The notes under the pieces: model-generated | Told to the model about the DNA's origin: nothing | What the model saw: the letters and a program-made list of their open reading frames with translations, nothing else | The model's database searches: none | Assembly (NCBI RefSeq): GCF_017876625.1 | Contig: NZ_JAGIOH010000001.1 | Location: 6,779,501-6,843,500 of the forward strand | Direction: 5' to 3' | Origin: Streptomyces syringium | GTDB lineage: Bacteria; Actinomycetota; Actinomycetes; Streptomycetales; Streptomycetaceae | Length of the DNA stretch: 64,000 bases | Translations under genes and position numbers: made by a program | Part shown: positions 33,276 to 42,481 of the stretch, in pieces | Layout of the letters: every line of letters begins with the position of its first letter | Position numbering within the stretch: position 1 is the first letter of the stretch

Positions 33276-33770
33276 TCACCCCGCACGCCCCCGGGCGTCC
33301 GCCAGCCGCCGGTCCAGTGACCGCACCGCCCCGCGGAACGCGTGCCCCACCCCCGGCCGCGCCGGACCGAGCACCAGCCGCACCGGCGCCGAGGCGTCCA
33401 CGGCCAACGTCCACCGGACGATCGTGCCGGTTTCGGCGGGGATCAGCAGCCAGTCCTCCACGAGGGCGCGCAGCCCGGGAGCGTTCGTCTCATCGACCCG
33501 GTAGGCGTACCGCGTCACGGGCTCCGCCGCCATCACCGTCTCGGTGAAACGGCACCCGCCCCACAGCCGCACCTCCCGGCCCGCCCGGCCCTCCCGTTCC
33601 ACCGGCCTCGCCCAGGTCACCGCGCGGAACCACCGCGGCCACGCCTCCACGTCGTCGGCCAGCGCGCGATAGACCTCCCCGGGCGCCGCGGCCGCGTGGG
33701 CGGCGCACACCAGTCGCAGTGGTGCGGTCTCGGTGAAGTCCAGCCCCACAGGGCGGAGTCCGTGCGCCAT
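33276..33770 (-). CDS. SRPBCC family protein
   Basis: 164-residue single-domain START-like (polyketide cyclase/dehydrase or AHSA1-type) protein. The core reads VCAAHAAAAPGEVYRALADDVEAWPRWF, GCRFTETVM and GTIVRWTLAVDA. ATG 33770 has a GGAGG box 8 nt upstream. A TAGGGT -10-like box lies about 50 bp further upstream. It binds some hydrophobic ligand, unknown. Convergent with the cysteine-synthase-like gene, 7 bp apart. Confidence 0.8.
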   Translation of the reverse strand: MAHGLRPVGLDFTETAPLRLVCAAHAAAAPGEVYRALADDVEAWPRWFRAVTWARPVEREGRAGREVRLWGGCRFTETVMAAEPVTRYAYRVDETNAPGLRALVEDWLLIPAETGTIVRWTLAVDASAPVRLVLGPARPGVGHAFRGAVRSLDRRLADARGRAG

Positions 33771-33954
33771 CGCAATGCACCTCCGGCGGGGGGCGGCTGA
33801 TCGAGCGGCGCCGTACACCCTAGTCCGCGTGCCAGGGGATGTCTGCGGCCGTGCTGCGGTGCCGCCGGGCTCCCGAGCTCGCCGAGCTCGCCGACGAGGG
33901 GGCGGCCATCGGCCCGGAACGGGCGGGACGGGGCGTGCGGTGCCGCCGGAGCCC

Positions 33955-34800
33955 TCAGCCGCCGATGACCTCGCCGGAGGGGCCCGCGACCACCAGCTCC
34001 GGCAGCCGTTCGGATATCTCGCCGCGTGCCGGAGCCGGCAGCCCCGCGTCCGTCACCAACGCGTCGACCTCCTCGAGGGCAGCGAAGGAACTCAGACCCA
34101 CCGTGCCCCACTTGGTGTGGTCCGCGAGGACCACGACCCGCCGGGCGGACCGCACGAAGTGCCGGTTGGTCTCGGACTCCGCGAGATTGGGCGTCGACAG
34201 ACCCGCTTTCGCGGATATCCCGTGCACTCCGATGAACAGCACATCGAAGTGCAGCGAGCGGATGGCAGCGTCCGCCACCGGGCCCACCAGCGTGTCCGAG
34301 GGTGTCCGCACCCCGCCCGTCAGCACCACCGTCGCCGCGCCCGGACGGGCCGCCGGGCCGACGGCCGTCATCGACCGCTGGGCGCTGTGGAAGACATCGG
34401 CGACCCGCACCGAGTTGGTCACCACCGTCAGATCCGGGACCTCGACCAACTGCTGCGCCAGCGCGAACACCGTCGTCCCACCGGCCAGGGCTATCGCACT
34501 GCCCGGCGCGGCCATCCTCGCCGCCGCCCGCGCGATGTCCTCCTTGGCGCTCAGCTCCAGAGTCGACTTCGCCTCGAAGCCGGGCTCGTGCGTGGTCGCC
34601 TCCGCGACCGGCACCGCGCCGCCGTGCACCTTCTCCACGGCACCCTGCCGGGCCAGCGCGTCCAGATCACGACGGACCGTCATGTCCGAGACGTTGAGCT
34701 TGCGCGTCAGCTCATTGACCCGCACACCGCCACGCCGCCTGACCTCGTCGAGGATCAGGGCGCGCCGCTGTTCCGCCAGGAGATTCTGATTGTCGCCCAC
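33955..34800 (-). CDS. DeoR/GlpR family transcriptional regulator
   Basis: 281-residue regulator. The DeoR HTH reads GGVRVNELTRKLNVSDMTVR, followed by RDLDALARQGAVEKVHGGAV. The DeoRC sugar-phosphate-sensing domain follows (GSAIALAGGTTVFALAQQL, VVTNSVRVADV, VLTGGVR, ADHTKWG). GTG 34800 is chosen for AAAGGA at 8-9 nt. No sugar operon is adjacent, so its targets are elsewhere, or the neighbouring divergent gene. An 8-bp palindrome CGTATACG at 34855-34862 could be its own promoter or operator. Confidence 0.88.
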   Translation of the reverse strand: MGDNQNLLAEQRRALILDEVRRRGGVRVNELTRKLNVSDMTVRRDLDALARQGAVEKVHGGAVPVAEATTHEPGFEAKSTLELSAKEDIARAAARMAAPGSAIALAGGTTVFALAQQLVEVPDLTVVTNSVRVADVFHSAQRSMTAVGPAARPGAATVVLTGGVRTPSDTLVGPVADAAIRSLHFDVLFIGVHGISAKAGLSTPNLAESETNRHFVRSARRVVVLADHTKWGTVGLSSFAALEEVDALVTDAGLPAPARGEISERLPELVVAGPSGEVIGG

Positions 34801-34982
34801 CCGGCCCGTCCTTTCGATCCAGCCGCCGCCGACTGTGGCGCACATCCTCCCACGCGTATACGACACCGACAGGTTCGCTGCGCTCGATCACGATTGCGCT
34901 TCGCTCGTCGCGGACGAGGTGTCTTCCGCGCCCACCGGGACAATCCTTGGAGCGTGACACCACACCGGGATCGGGGGACACG

Positions 34983-37445
34983 GTGGCATCGACCGAACAA
35001 CCGGACGCGAGGGAACAACAGACGGGCGGCCCGCTCGGCCGGACCGCCGGGGCGGACGGCCCCGACGCGGCGGTCACGCGCGAGCCCGCGGCAGAAACCA
35101 TGGACCCACGTGCGACCGAGGCCGAGGCCGATCCCTGCGCGAACGCGCGGCTCGCGCTGGAGCTCCTCGTGCACGGCGTCGGCGGCGCCACCGCGCAGGG
35201 CATGCTCACCGACCCCCGCACCGACCGCGTCGCGGGCGACGACATCGCCGGCATCCACCGCCGCGTCGACGACCGCGACGCGGAGGACCGGCCGCACGAC
35301 TACCGTGACCAGCCGGTCCGCGAGGCGTACGTCTGGTCCAACCTCACCTCCGGGAACGGCACCCGCGCCCTGTGGCTGCTGCTCCTGCCCTTCATGGTCG
35401 TCAACCTCGCGCACTGGATGCGGCCCACGACACGGGACCGCGGCAGGACCGTGCGGGCGTACGGCGTGCTGGTGCGCCTGATCGCGCTCAGTCTCACCGT
35501 GCTGCTCACCGCCGCCGTCTGCGAGGTCGCCCTCGATCTGACGGCGTGGCAGTGCGCGGGCACCCGCGCGTGCTCGGAGCGGAAGTCCTGGCTCGGCTTC
35601 ATGGCGGCCGGGCACGGCGGCTGGTGGAGCGAGCCGGGCCGCCGGCTCGCGCTCGCCGCCGTCGTCCCCACCGCCCTGATGGCGACGCTGTGGCTGCTCT
35701 CCCACCGCACCTGGAGCGCGTACGAGTCCCAGCAGCCCACCGGCCGCACCGTCGTCGAGGGCGACCAGCGGGCCACCGGCCGCCCCGCCCTGTGCCTGCC
35801 GGGCTTCTGGTACGGGCGGCGGATCGTGGCCCGGCTGCGCGCCGCCCACACCGCGGCCGGGTTCCTGACCATCGCCGCCGTCCTCTGCCAGGCCTCCGGC
35901 CGCTACGACCGCCGCCCCGGCGGCAGCGCCGCGCTGGACACCGCGGGCTGGGCGCTCGACGCGGCGCTGGCCGCCGCCGCCGGGTTCGTGGTCCTCGTCG
36001 TCTGCCGCCGGGGGCGCAGCGAGCACAGTGCCGACCACACCCGCGACCGCTTCACCACACGGGCGCTGCCCGGCAGCGCCCTCGCCCTGCTGCTGCTCGC
36101 CGCCCTGCACACGGCGTGGAGCCGGCCCGGCTGGACGTCCGACGGCATGCTCTCCGGTAACAGGACCTTCGGCCTGATCGCCCTCACCCAGGGCGCCCTC
36201 GTCGTCCTGCTGTCGCTCGCCGCCCTGCGCCTGCACCGCGCCGCCCCCGTCGAGCGGACCCCGCTGCGCGGCCTCGCCGGTCCCGCCGTCGCGATGCTCG
36301 CCTGCGCGCTCGGTGGCGTCATGGCCGGCGGCGCGGCCCAGCGCATCGCCGACTGGCTCGACGGCGACGCGACCCCCGGCATGGGGGAGGGGCCGATGCC
36401 GGGGCCGCCGGTGGTGCTCTCCTGGCAGGCGTCCGTCATCCCGGTGCTGCTCGCCGTGCTGCTCGTGCTGCTGCTCCACTTCGCCGCGCAGACCCTCGTG
36501 GTGCGCCGGCGACTGCTCCGCACCGTCCCCGACGGCTACCCCGGCGAGCGCCCCGACAACGCCCGTACGCGCACCATCGCGGGCGTCATCGCCCGCGCGG
36601 GACTCACCGACTCCGCACCCTGGGTGATCGGCGCGGTCTCCGCGCTGACCCTCCTGCTCGGCGGCTGCGCCGTGGCCGGGGCCTGGCTCACCCGCGATGT
36701 GCCCGGCCAGGCCGCCGAGGGCAGCCCCGGGGTCGTCGAGGACGGGGCACAGGCCGTGCAGGCCCTCGGCTCGTGGTTCGTGGGGGTCGGCTTCGTCCTG
36801 CTGCTCACCTGGGGCCGGCGCGCCTACCGCGACCCCGCCGCCCGGCGCACCATCGGCATCCTCTGGGACGTCGGGACGTTCTGGCCGCGCGCCGCCCACC
36901 CCTTCGCGCCCCCGTGCTACGCGGAGCGCGCCGTCCCCGACCTCACCTGGCGCATGCAGAGCTGGACCGAGCGCACCGGAGGGCGGCTCGTCATCTCCGG
37001 GCATTCCCAGGGCAGCGTCCTCGCGGCCGCCGCCGTCTGGCAACTCGACCCCGAAACCCGCCGGTGCGTCGCGCTGCTCACCTACGGCTCACCCATCGAG
37101 CGGCTGTACGGGCGCTGGTTCCCGGCGTACTTCGGCCCCGCCCAACTCACCGCGCTGCACGGCGAAATACACTGCTGGCGCAATCTGTGGCGGCTCACCG
37201 ACCCCATCGGCGGCCCGATCCGGCTCCCGGAGGGCACGGGCACCGAGGTCGACTGCGGCCCCCTCAAGGACCCCCTGGCCTACGGGCGCACGGTCGAACA
37301 CCCGCTGCCCGCGCCGATCCTCGGACACTCCGACTATCAGACGGACCCCGCCTTCACCCAGGAACGCACCATGCTGCTGGCCCGGCTGGCGATGTGGATG
37401 CCGGCCCAGCCCCCTCAGGGCAGCTCGGGCAGATCCTCCGGGTAG
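34983..37445 (+). CDS. large membrane protein with split alpha/beta-hydrolase motifs
   Basis: About 820 residues. An oxyanion-type motif LLVHGVGGA is at residues 64-68 (HGVGG). A long polytopic membrane region with roughly eight to ten hydrophobic segments spans about 110 to 610. A nucleophile elbow VISGHSQGS then places Ser near 675. Later LTYGSPIERLYG, RLTDPIGGP and LGHSDYQTD could supply the acid and histidine. So a serine hydrolase fold appears interrupted by a membrane insert. GTG 34983 follows GGGGGACA; an upstream in-frame TTG at 34947 is less likely. The 3' end overlaps the convergent AAA gene by 31 bp. Substrate unknown; lipid or cell-envelope ester is a guess. Confidence 0.75.
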   Translation: MASTEQPDAREQQTGGPLGRTAGADGPDAAVTREPAAETMDPRATEAEADPCANARLALELLVHGVGGATAQGMLTDPRTDRVAGDDIAGIHRRVDDRDAEDRPHDYRDQPVREAYVWSNLTSGNGTRALWLLLLPFMVVNLAHWMRPTTRDRGRTVRAYGVLVRLIALSLTVLLTAAVCEVALDLTAWQCAGTRACSERKSWLGFMAAGHGGWWSEPGRRLALAAVVPTALMATLWLLSHRTWSAYESQQPTGRTVVEGDQRATGRPALCLPGFWYGRRIVARLRAAHTAAGFLTIAAVLCQASGRYDRRPGGSAALDTAGWALDAALAAAAGFVVLVVCRRGRSEHSADHTRDRFTTRALPGSALALLLLAALHTAWSRPGWTSDGMLSGNRTFGLIALTQGALVVLLSLAALRLHRAAPVERTPLRGLAGPAVAMLACALGGVMAGGAAQRIADWLDGDATPGMGEGPMPGPPVVLSWQASVIPVLLAVLLVLLLHFAAQTLVVRRRLLRTVPDGYPGERPDNARTRTIAGVIARAGLTDSAPWVIGAVSALTLLLGGCAVAGAWLTRDVPGQAAEGSPGVVEDGAQAVQALGSWFVGVGFVLLLTWGRRAYRDPAARRTIGILWDVGTFWPRAAHPFAPPCYAERAVPDLTWRMQSWTERTGGRLVISGHSQGSVLAAAAVWQLDPETRRCVALLTYGSPIERLYGRWFPAYFGPAQLTALHGEIHCWRNLWRLTDPIGGPIRLPEGTGTEVDCGPLKDPLAYGRTVEHPLPAPILGHSDYQTDPAFTQERTMLLARLAMWMPAQPPQGSSGRSSG

Positions 37446-39850
37446 AGCAGGGTGAGGTCGTCGGTGCTCGGGTCGCGCAGCTGCGCGACCCGGCCCGCGT
37501 GCCGTTCGACCATCGCCTCGAAGGTCTGCCGGGCGGTACGGCCGTTGCCGAACGCCGGTCCCTTCGGGATGGCCGTGAAGTACGTGAGCAGCGCCTCGGC
37601 GGCACCCTCGCCGATGCGGTACTCGTGCTCCTCCGCCTGCTGCTCCACGATCCGCAGCAGTTCCTCGGGCGCGTAGTCCCCGAAGGTGATGGTCCGTGAG
37701 AAGCGCGAGGCCACCCCGGGGTTGACCGTCAGGAAGCGCTCCATCTCGGCGGTGTACCCGGCGACGATCACCACGACCGCCTCCCGGTGGTCCTCCATCA
37801 GCTTCACCAGGGTGTCGATGGCCTCACGGCCGAAGTCCCGGCCCGAGTCCTCCGGCGACAGCGCGTACGCCTCGTCGATGAACAGCACCCCGCCGCGTGC
37901 CCGGTCGAAGGCCTCCTGGGTGCGGATGGCGGTCGAGCCGATGTGCTCGCCGACCAGGTCCACCCGCGACACCTCCACCAGATGGCCGCGCTCCAGGACA
38001 CCCAGGGAGGCGAGGATCTCGCCGTACAGGCGGGCCACCGTGGTCTTGCCGGTACCGGGGGAGCCGGTGAAGACCAGATGCCGGCGGACGGAGGCGGCCT
38101 TCAGCCCCGCCTCCTGACGGCGGCGACCGACCTCGATCATGTCGGTGAGCGCGCGGACCTCCCGCTTGACGCTCTCCAGTCCCACCAGCGCGTCGAGTTC
38201 GCCGAGCACGGTCGTGGAGCCGCGGACGGGCTCGGAGCCGGCACCCACGGGCCCGGGCTCCTCGGAGGAGCGCTGCGCCGGCACCGCCACCCGCGGCGCC
38301 GCCGGGCGGACGGCCGGGACGGTGGCCGCCGCCCCCGGTACCGTCCCCGGTACCGCCCGCGAGACCCCCGCCAGCAGGGCCGCGCTCTCGTCGCTCGTGC
38401 AGCCCTCGCTGACCGGGCCGTCCTCGGCGAACTGGTACCCACCACGCGCGCACCGCTCCGTGCGGCACCGGGCCAGGGTCGTACGGCAACCGTCGATGAC
38501 GTGGAAGCCGTAGCCGGCGCTGTCCGTCACCCGGCAGTCGTCGAACGTGCCCCGGCCGCCCGCCGACACATAGAACCCCGCCTCCACGGGGGAACTCACC
38601 GTGCAGTCACGGACGGTGGGGTCGGCGCCCTTGGTGACGATGACACCGGTCGCCGTCGCGTCGAAGGTGCAGCCCGTCAGCGTGCCGCCACTGCCGTGGT
38701 CACGGAACCACGCGCCGGTCGCCGCCTCGCGGACGCGGCAGTCCTCCAGGTGCGCCGTCGCCCCGTCGCGCACCGAGACGGCGGTGTTGCGGACCTGGGA
38801 GAGGTCGCTGTCGACGACGTCGACCCGCGAGCCGCGGTCCAGGACGAACAGCGCGTCCGGGACCTCGCGCACCCGGCAGGAGCCCAGCGAGGCGGTGGCC
38901 CCGTCGCTCACCCACACGGCCGGATAGTCGCCCGTGCTGTCGCGGATCTCGCAGTCCTCCGCCTCCGCCCGCGTGCCCGGATCCCACACCGACAGGCCGT
39001 TGCGTCCGAACCGGCGCACTGTCGAGCGCGTCAGCGTCAGCACCGACCGCGAGCGCAGATCGACCCCGTTCTCCGGGACGTCGTGGATGTCGCAGCGGTC
39101 GAGGGCGAGCACGGCGTCGGTGTCGAGGACCACGCCGTCGCCGGACGTGCGGTGCACCCGGCAGCCGGTGAGCCGGCCGGCCGCGCACGCCGCCACCTGC
39201 ACCCCGGCCCCCCTGATCTCGTACACCTCGCAGTCGACCGCGTCCAGGGTGCTGCCCTCGCCGGTCAGCGACAGGCCCGCGCCCGAGGTGTGATGGACCC
39301 GGCAGCGCTCCAGCCGCGGATGACCGCCGCCGTGCACGGCGACCCCCGACTGCCCCGCGGCCACCACCTCGCAGTCCTCGAACACACCGCCCGCGCCGTC
39401 CAGGACGCTGATGCCCACCCCGCCCGGGTTGTCGACCGCGCAGCGCCGCACGGTCGGCCGGGAGCCCGTGCCGCGCACCTCGATGCCCACCGCGGAACGG
39501 GTCGTGATCCGCAGGTCGGACAGGTCCGGCGCCCCGTCCTCGACGAGGAGGGCGGGCGCGGCCGAGTCCTGGCCCTCGATCTGCAGATCGATCACCGTCG
39601 CGGAGGCCCGGACGGTCAGGGCGATGCCCTCGGCGGGGGCGATCCGCACCGGCCCGACGGCTCCCTCGGCGCCGCGCAGCGTCACGTCCCGCGCGACGAC
39701 CACGTTCTCCCGATAGGTGCCCGGCGCGATGAACAGCACGTCACCGTCGGCGGCGGCCTCCAGCGCCGAGGCGAGACAGTCGTACTCTCCCGCACGCCGC
39801 CGCCACCGCGCCGTGCCGGTGTGTGTGACCTGGACCGACCCCTGTGCCAT
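37415..39850 (-). CDS. right-handed beta-helix / AAA+ ATPase fusion protein
   Basis: 811-residue cytosolic protein without signal peptide. Residues about 20-500 are pectate-lyase-type parallel beta-helix rungs of about 23 residues. They start with TYRENVVVARDVTLRGAEG and continue as repeated short segments such as CEVVAAGQSGVAVHGGGHPR. A Pro/Ala linker leads to a CbbX/SpoVK/EccA-type AAA+ module from about 545. It contains VGLESVKREVRALTDMIEV, Walker A GSPGTGKTTVARL, Walker B GVLFIDEAYAL and sensor residues near NPGVASRFSRTITF. No catalytic pectate-lyase residues are evident. It may be a remodelling ATPase with a beta-helix recognition module; the client is unknown. Confidence 0.88.
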   Translation of the reverse strand: MAQGSVQVTHTGTARWRRRAGEYDCLASALEAAADGDVLFIAPGTYRENVVVARDVTLRGAEGAVGPVRIAPAEGIALTVRASATVIDLQIEGQDSAAPALLVEDGAPDLSDLRITTRSAVGIEVRGTGSRPTVRRCAVDNPGGVGISVLDGAGGVFEDCEVVAAGQSGVAVHGGGHPRLERCRVHHTSGAGLSLTGEGSTLDAVDCEVYEIRGAGVQVAACAAGRLTGCRVHRTSGDGVVLDTDAVLALDRCDIHDVPENGVDLRSRSVLTLTRSTVRRFGRNGLSVWDPGTRAEAEDCEIRDSTGDYPAVWVSDGATASLGSCRVREVPDALFVLDRGSRVDVVDSDLSQVRNTAVSVRDGATAHLEDCRVREAATGAWFRDHGSGGTLTGCTFDATATGVIVTKGADPTVRDCTVSSPVEAGFYVSAGGRGTFDDCRVTDSAGYGFHVIDGCRTTLARCRTERCARGGYQFAEDGPVSEGCTSDESAALLAGVSRAVPGTVPGAAATVPAVRPAAPRVAVPAQRSSEEPGPVGAGSEPVRGSTTVLGELDALVGLESVKREVRALTDMIEVGRRRQEAGLKAASVRRHLVFTGSPGTGKTTVARLYGEILASLGVLERGHLVEVSRVDLVGEHIGSTAIRTQEAFDRARGGVLFIDEAYALSPEDSGRDFGREAIDTLVKLMEDHREAVVVIVAGYTAEMERFLTVNPGVASRFSRTITFGDYAPEELLRIVEQQAEEHEYRIGEGAAEALLTYFTAIPKGPAFGNGRTARQTFEAMVERHAGRVAQLRDPSTDDLTLLYPEDLPELP

Positions 39851-40011
39851 GGCGCTGCCGTGCCCCCACCTCGTACGTCACGTGCGTTCCCCCGGGACGG
39901 ATGCGTACCGGCCGCACCCACCGTAGCGTGCGCGGGCCAAGGGAGTTGGCCCCTCCGTGCCTCGTCCCCCCTCGCCCCCCCTCGGCCCCTCCCCAGTCGT
40001 CGGCTCTCCCG

Positions 40012-40620
40012 TCAGCTCCCCGCGTCCGCCCGCCCCCAGGTGTGACCGGCCCGCTCCCACGCGCGGTCCCACTGGGCGTACCTCCGCCGGACGAGCCGCC
40101 ATACGACCAGCCGCCGGGCGATCTCCACCAGGCCACCGGTGCCGAGGGCGGCGCCGAAGCCGGCGAGCACCGCGTGGACGGTGGCGGTGCGGGGGTCCAT
40201 GGGCCGGGTCGAGACCCGCCCGCGGTCGTCGGTCCACAGCGGGAAGCGGTCGCCGGGACCGGTGGCCCGGGGGACGGACACCGTGCCGGAGCGCGCCGTG
40301 CCGTCCGGGGCCCGCCAGTGGGCGACGATCCGGTGGTACCCCTCACGGTCGACGGCCGTGTCGCGACCGGTCCCCGTGGACCTGTCGTCCGGCACGGACC
40401 GCACGGCCGTCGCGCTCACCGGATGCCGGTGCCGATGCTGTTCGCGGACGGTCTGCCGCAGCGCCTCGTGGGCGAGCGAGCCCGCGCCCCAGCCCACGGC
40501 CGGGCCCGCGAGGAGCGTCACCAGCACCGCGAGAACCCCCACCCAGGCCTCGAAGACATCGCTCCGGCGGCGCAGCGGGCTGCGCCGCCAGTGCCATGAC
40601 CAGGTCGTCGCACGCACCAT
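40012..40620 (-). CDS. Rv1733c-like two-helix membrane protein
   Basis: 202-residue membrane protein matching the actinobacterial Rv1733c layout. A basic N-terminus is followed by one membrane helix (VFEAWVGVLAVLVTLLAGPA). An extracytoplasmic domain of about 90 residues comes next (HRIVAHWRAPDGTARSGTV). A second helix (VHAVLAGFGAALGTGGLVEI) leads into a basic tail. ATG 40620 is chosen; GAGGGGGTGGG precedes it. Function unknown. The 201-bp gap upstream to the MOSC stop shows no gene. Confidence 0.72.
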   Translation of the reverse strand: MVRATTWSWHWRRSPLRRRSDVFEAWVGVLAVLVTLLAGPAVGWGAGSLAHEALRQTVREQHRHRHPVSATAVRSVPDDRSTGTGRDTAVDREGYHRIVAHWRAPDGTARSGTVSVPRATGPGDRFPLWTDDRGRVSTRPMDPRTATVHAVLAGFGAALGTGGLVEIARRLVVWRLVRRRYAQWDRAWERAGHTWGRADAGS

Positions 40621-40821
40621 GCCCACCCCCTCACCCGTCCGTAGATACCTCACACAGGGCATCGCATGCGGAGGAAGGCGGCGCGGGGCGCAAAATCACC
40701 CCCGGTGGACCACGTTCCGGGCGGCGCGTTGACGTGCGGCGGGTGGTGAAGGCGGCTCAGTCGCGAAAACGGGGGGCGGGGCGGTCCGGCAGCGGGCCCG
40801 GGCGGCTTCGGCCGGAACCGC

Positions 40822-41655
40822 TCAGTCGAGGACCTCCACGCTGTCGCCGGCCCGCAGCACTCCGGTGTGCTCCGGGACGAGGTTCTGACCGAACACGAGC
40901 TTGTCACCTATCCGGTGATGCCGGGCGAGCGTGCGCAGCGGCTCCTTGCCGCGCTCGGCGGTGCTCTGGTCGGTCGTCGTGACGACGCACCGGCCGCAGG
41001 GCTTGACCACGCGGAAGGTCACCTCCCCGATCCGCACCCGCCGCCACTCGTCCTCGGCCCGGGGCGCGGTGCCCTCGACCACGACATTGGGCCGGAAGCG
41101 GTTCATGGGCAGCGGTGCCTCGGCCGCGTGGCCGCCCTGGGCGATCAGGGAATTGAGGGCGTCGAGCGAGGCGACGGTGGTGAGCAGCAGCGGAAAGCCG
41201 TCGGCGAAGCTCACGGTCTCGCCCGGCCGGGAATAGTGGGGATCGAGGGGGCGGCGCATCGCCGGCTCGTCCATGTGCACGAGGCGGGCCTCGCTCCCGA
41301 GGTGCGCGCTGACCCACGCGTCGGCCGCGGCCCCCGCGGGCACCGTCTCGATCTTGTCCCCGAACAGCTCGACGGTGACCAGCTCGCCGGGGGCGCCCAC
41401 GGCCGGCACCTCCACGTCGAGCGGCTCGGCCCCGGCGGCGCTGAGCCGGACCCCGCCACCCGGCAACGGCCGCGCGGCGGCCAGCGCGAGCCGCGGCTGC
41501 TGCCGCTGGGTGATCATCCGGCCGTCGGGGCCGGCCAGCATCCACCTCCGGTCCCCGGCGAGCCCCCACGGCTCCACGGCCGCCTCGCCGGGGCTGTACC
41601 CCGCCATCGATTTGACCGGATAGCAATGAACCGCATGCAGCACAGGCTTGGACAT
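40822..41655 (-). CDS. MOSC domain-containing protein
   Basis: 277-residue protein with an N-terminal MOSC beta-barrel (LHAVHCYPVKSMAGYSPGEAAVE) and a C-terminal MOSC domain carrying the conserved cysteine in VKPCGRCVVTTTDQ. This arrangement is shared with YcbX and mARC proteins, which bind molybdenum cofactor and reduce N-hydroxylated compounds. The reverse-strand -10 CAAAAT (41662-41667) is 6 nt from the ATG, so the transcript should be leaderless. It may serve as an N-oxide or hydroxylamine reductase. Confidence 0.88.
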   Translation of the reverse strand: MSKPVLHAVHCYPVKSMAGYSPGEAAVEPWGLAGDRRWMLAGPDGRMITQRQQPRLALAAARPLPGGGVRLSAAGAEPLDVEVPAVGAPGELVTVELFGDKIETVPAGAAADAWVSAHLGSEARLVHMDEPAMRRPLDPHYSRPGETVSFADGFPLLLTTVASLDALNSLIAQGGHAAEAPLPMNRFRPNVVVEGTAPRAEDEWRRVRIGEVTFRVVKPCGRCVVTTTDQSTAERGKEPLRTLARHHRIGDKLVFGQNLVPEHTGVLRAGDSVEVLD

Positions 41656-41661
41656 ACGGTC

Positions 41662-41667
41662 ATTTTG
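41662..41667 (-). promoter_or_regulatory. -10 element of leaderless MOSC gene promoter
   Basis: CAAAAT on the reverse strand, 6 nt before the start codon; no RBS is possible. Confidence 0.4.
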
Positions 41668-41728
41668 CCAGCCGGGTCGGACAGTTGGCCGATCGGACCG
41701 GCAAGCGGCGCGATCAGCGGGGTATCGG

Positions 41729-42217
41729 TCAGTATCCGCCCTGGTTCGGGTACGGACGGTTGTACGGGTCCTCGTACGGCGCGGGGGCCGGGCGGGGCGT
41801 GACCGGGCGCATCGCCTCGTACCCCGCGGGGCCCGCGATGCCGCCCGGGCGCTGCTGCTGTGCCTGCGGACCCGGGTAGCCGCGCGGCGCCGAGGCCTGC
41901 TGCGGGATGTACGGCGCGGGGGCCTGCTGCAGCCCCGCCGGCTGCGGCGCGGACATCTGCTGGCCGTACGGCGGGGCCTGCGGGGCGTAACCGCCCTGCT
42001 GGCCCTGCGGCGCCTGCTGCGCGGAGGGCCCGGACGGCAGTGCCGGCAGGGCGGGCAGTGCCGGCTGCTGGCTGCCCATGTCGTACGGGGAGGACACCCG
42101 GATCGGCGCGATCTGCGGGGTGCCCCGCTCGGCGACGAGGCTGTCGTAGATGGGGGTGTCCGGGAACGACGACGCGGCGTAGTAGCCGCCGCCGTAGGTG
42201 CTGCGGGGGGAGGTCAT
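41729..42217 (-). CDS. Gln/Pro-rich low-complexity protein (DUF6643-like)
   Basis: 162-residue Gly/Gln/Pro/Tyr-rich protein with no predicted folded domain beyond the N-terminal STYGGGYYAASSFPDTPIYDSLVAERGTPQ, which is the part conserved in the Streptomyces DUF6643 group. The rest is repeated PQ-, APQ- and GY-containing sequence, and it ends PYNRPYPNQGGY. ATG 42217 is set by a reverse-strand -10 (TAACTT, 42225-42230) at 7 nt. It is divergent from the TerD gene. Function unknown; it looks intrinsically disordered. Confidence 0.65.
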   Translation of the reverse strand: MTSPRSTYGGGYYAASSFPDTPIYDSLVAERGTPQIAPIRVSSPYDMGSQQPALPALPALPSGPSAQQAPQGQQGGYAPQAPPYGQQMSAPQPAGLQQAPAPYIPQQASAPRGYPGPQAQQQRPGGIAGPAGYEAMRPVTPRPAPAPYEDPYNRPYPNQGGY

Positions 42218-42224
42218 AGCCCAT

Positions 42225-42230
42225 AAGTTA
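42225..42230 (-). promoter_or_regulatory. -10 element of leaderless promoter for the Gln/Pro-rich gene
   Basis: TAACTT on the reverse strand, 7 nt before ATG 42217. Confidence 0.4.
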
Positions 42231-42481
42231 AGCCCACGACCTGACCCCGGTCTACGGCAAGGTACCCCCGGTGCACCCCTGACCTGCAAAGACGCAGATC
42301 GGTCCAGAAGCGACAACATGGTGCACAAGTGAATGATTAGTCACCTGTGACTGCTGGTATCCGCGCCCATATCGCCGCGATACGGACGCTGCTGACGGCC
42401 TGTCAGCCGGTGTCGGCGGAAAACGACCTCAGGGTACGTTGGGACGATCCAGAGACTCAGCTCGTTCATGAGGGGTGGAGC

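Noticed and set aside
34755..37043. 762-codon minus-strand frame opposite the membrane hydrolase
   Set aside because: Composition is Gly/Glu/Ala/Gln low-complexity with no domain, and the opposite strand encodes clear transmembrane helices and GHSQGS.
42432..42437. Stress sigma-factor type -10 (GGGTAC) upstream of the TerD gene
   Set aside because: No matching GNNT -35 at 14-16 bp was found, so the hexamer alone is not enough.
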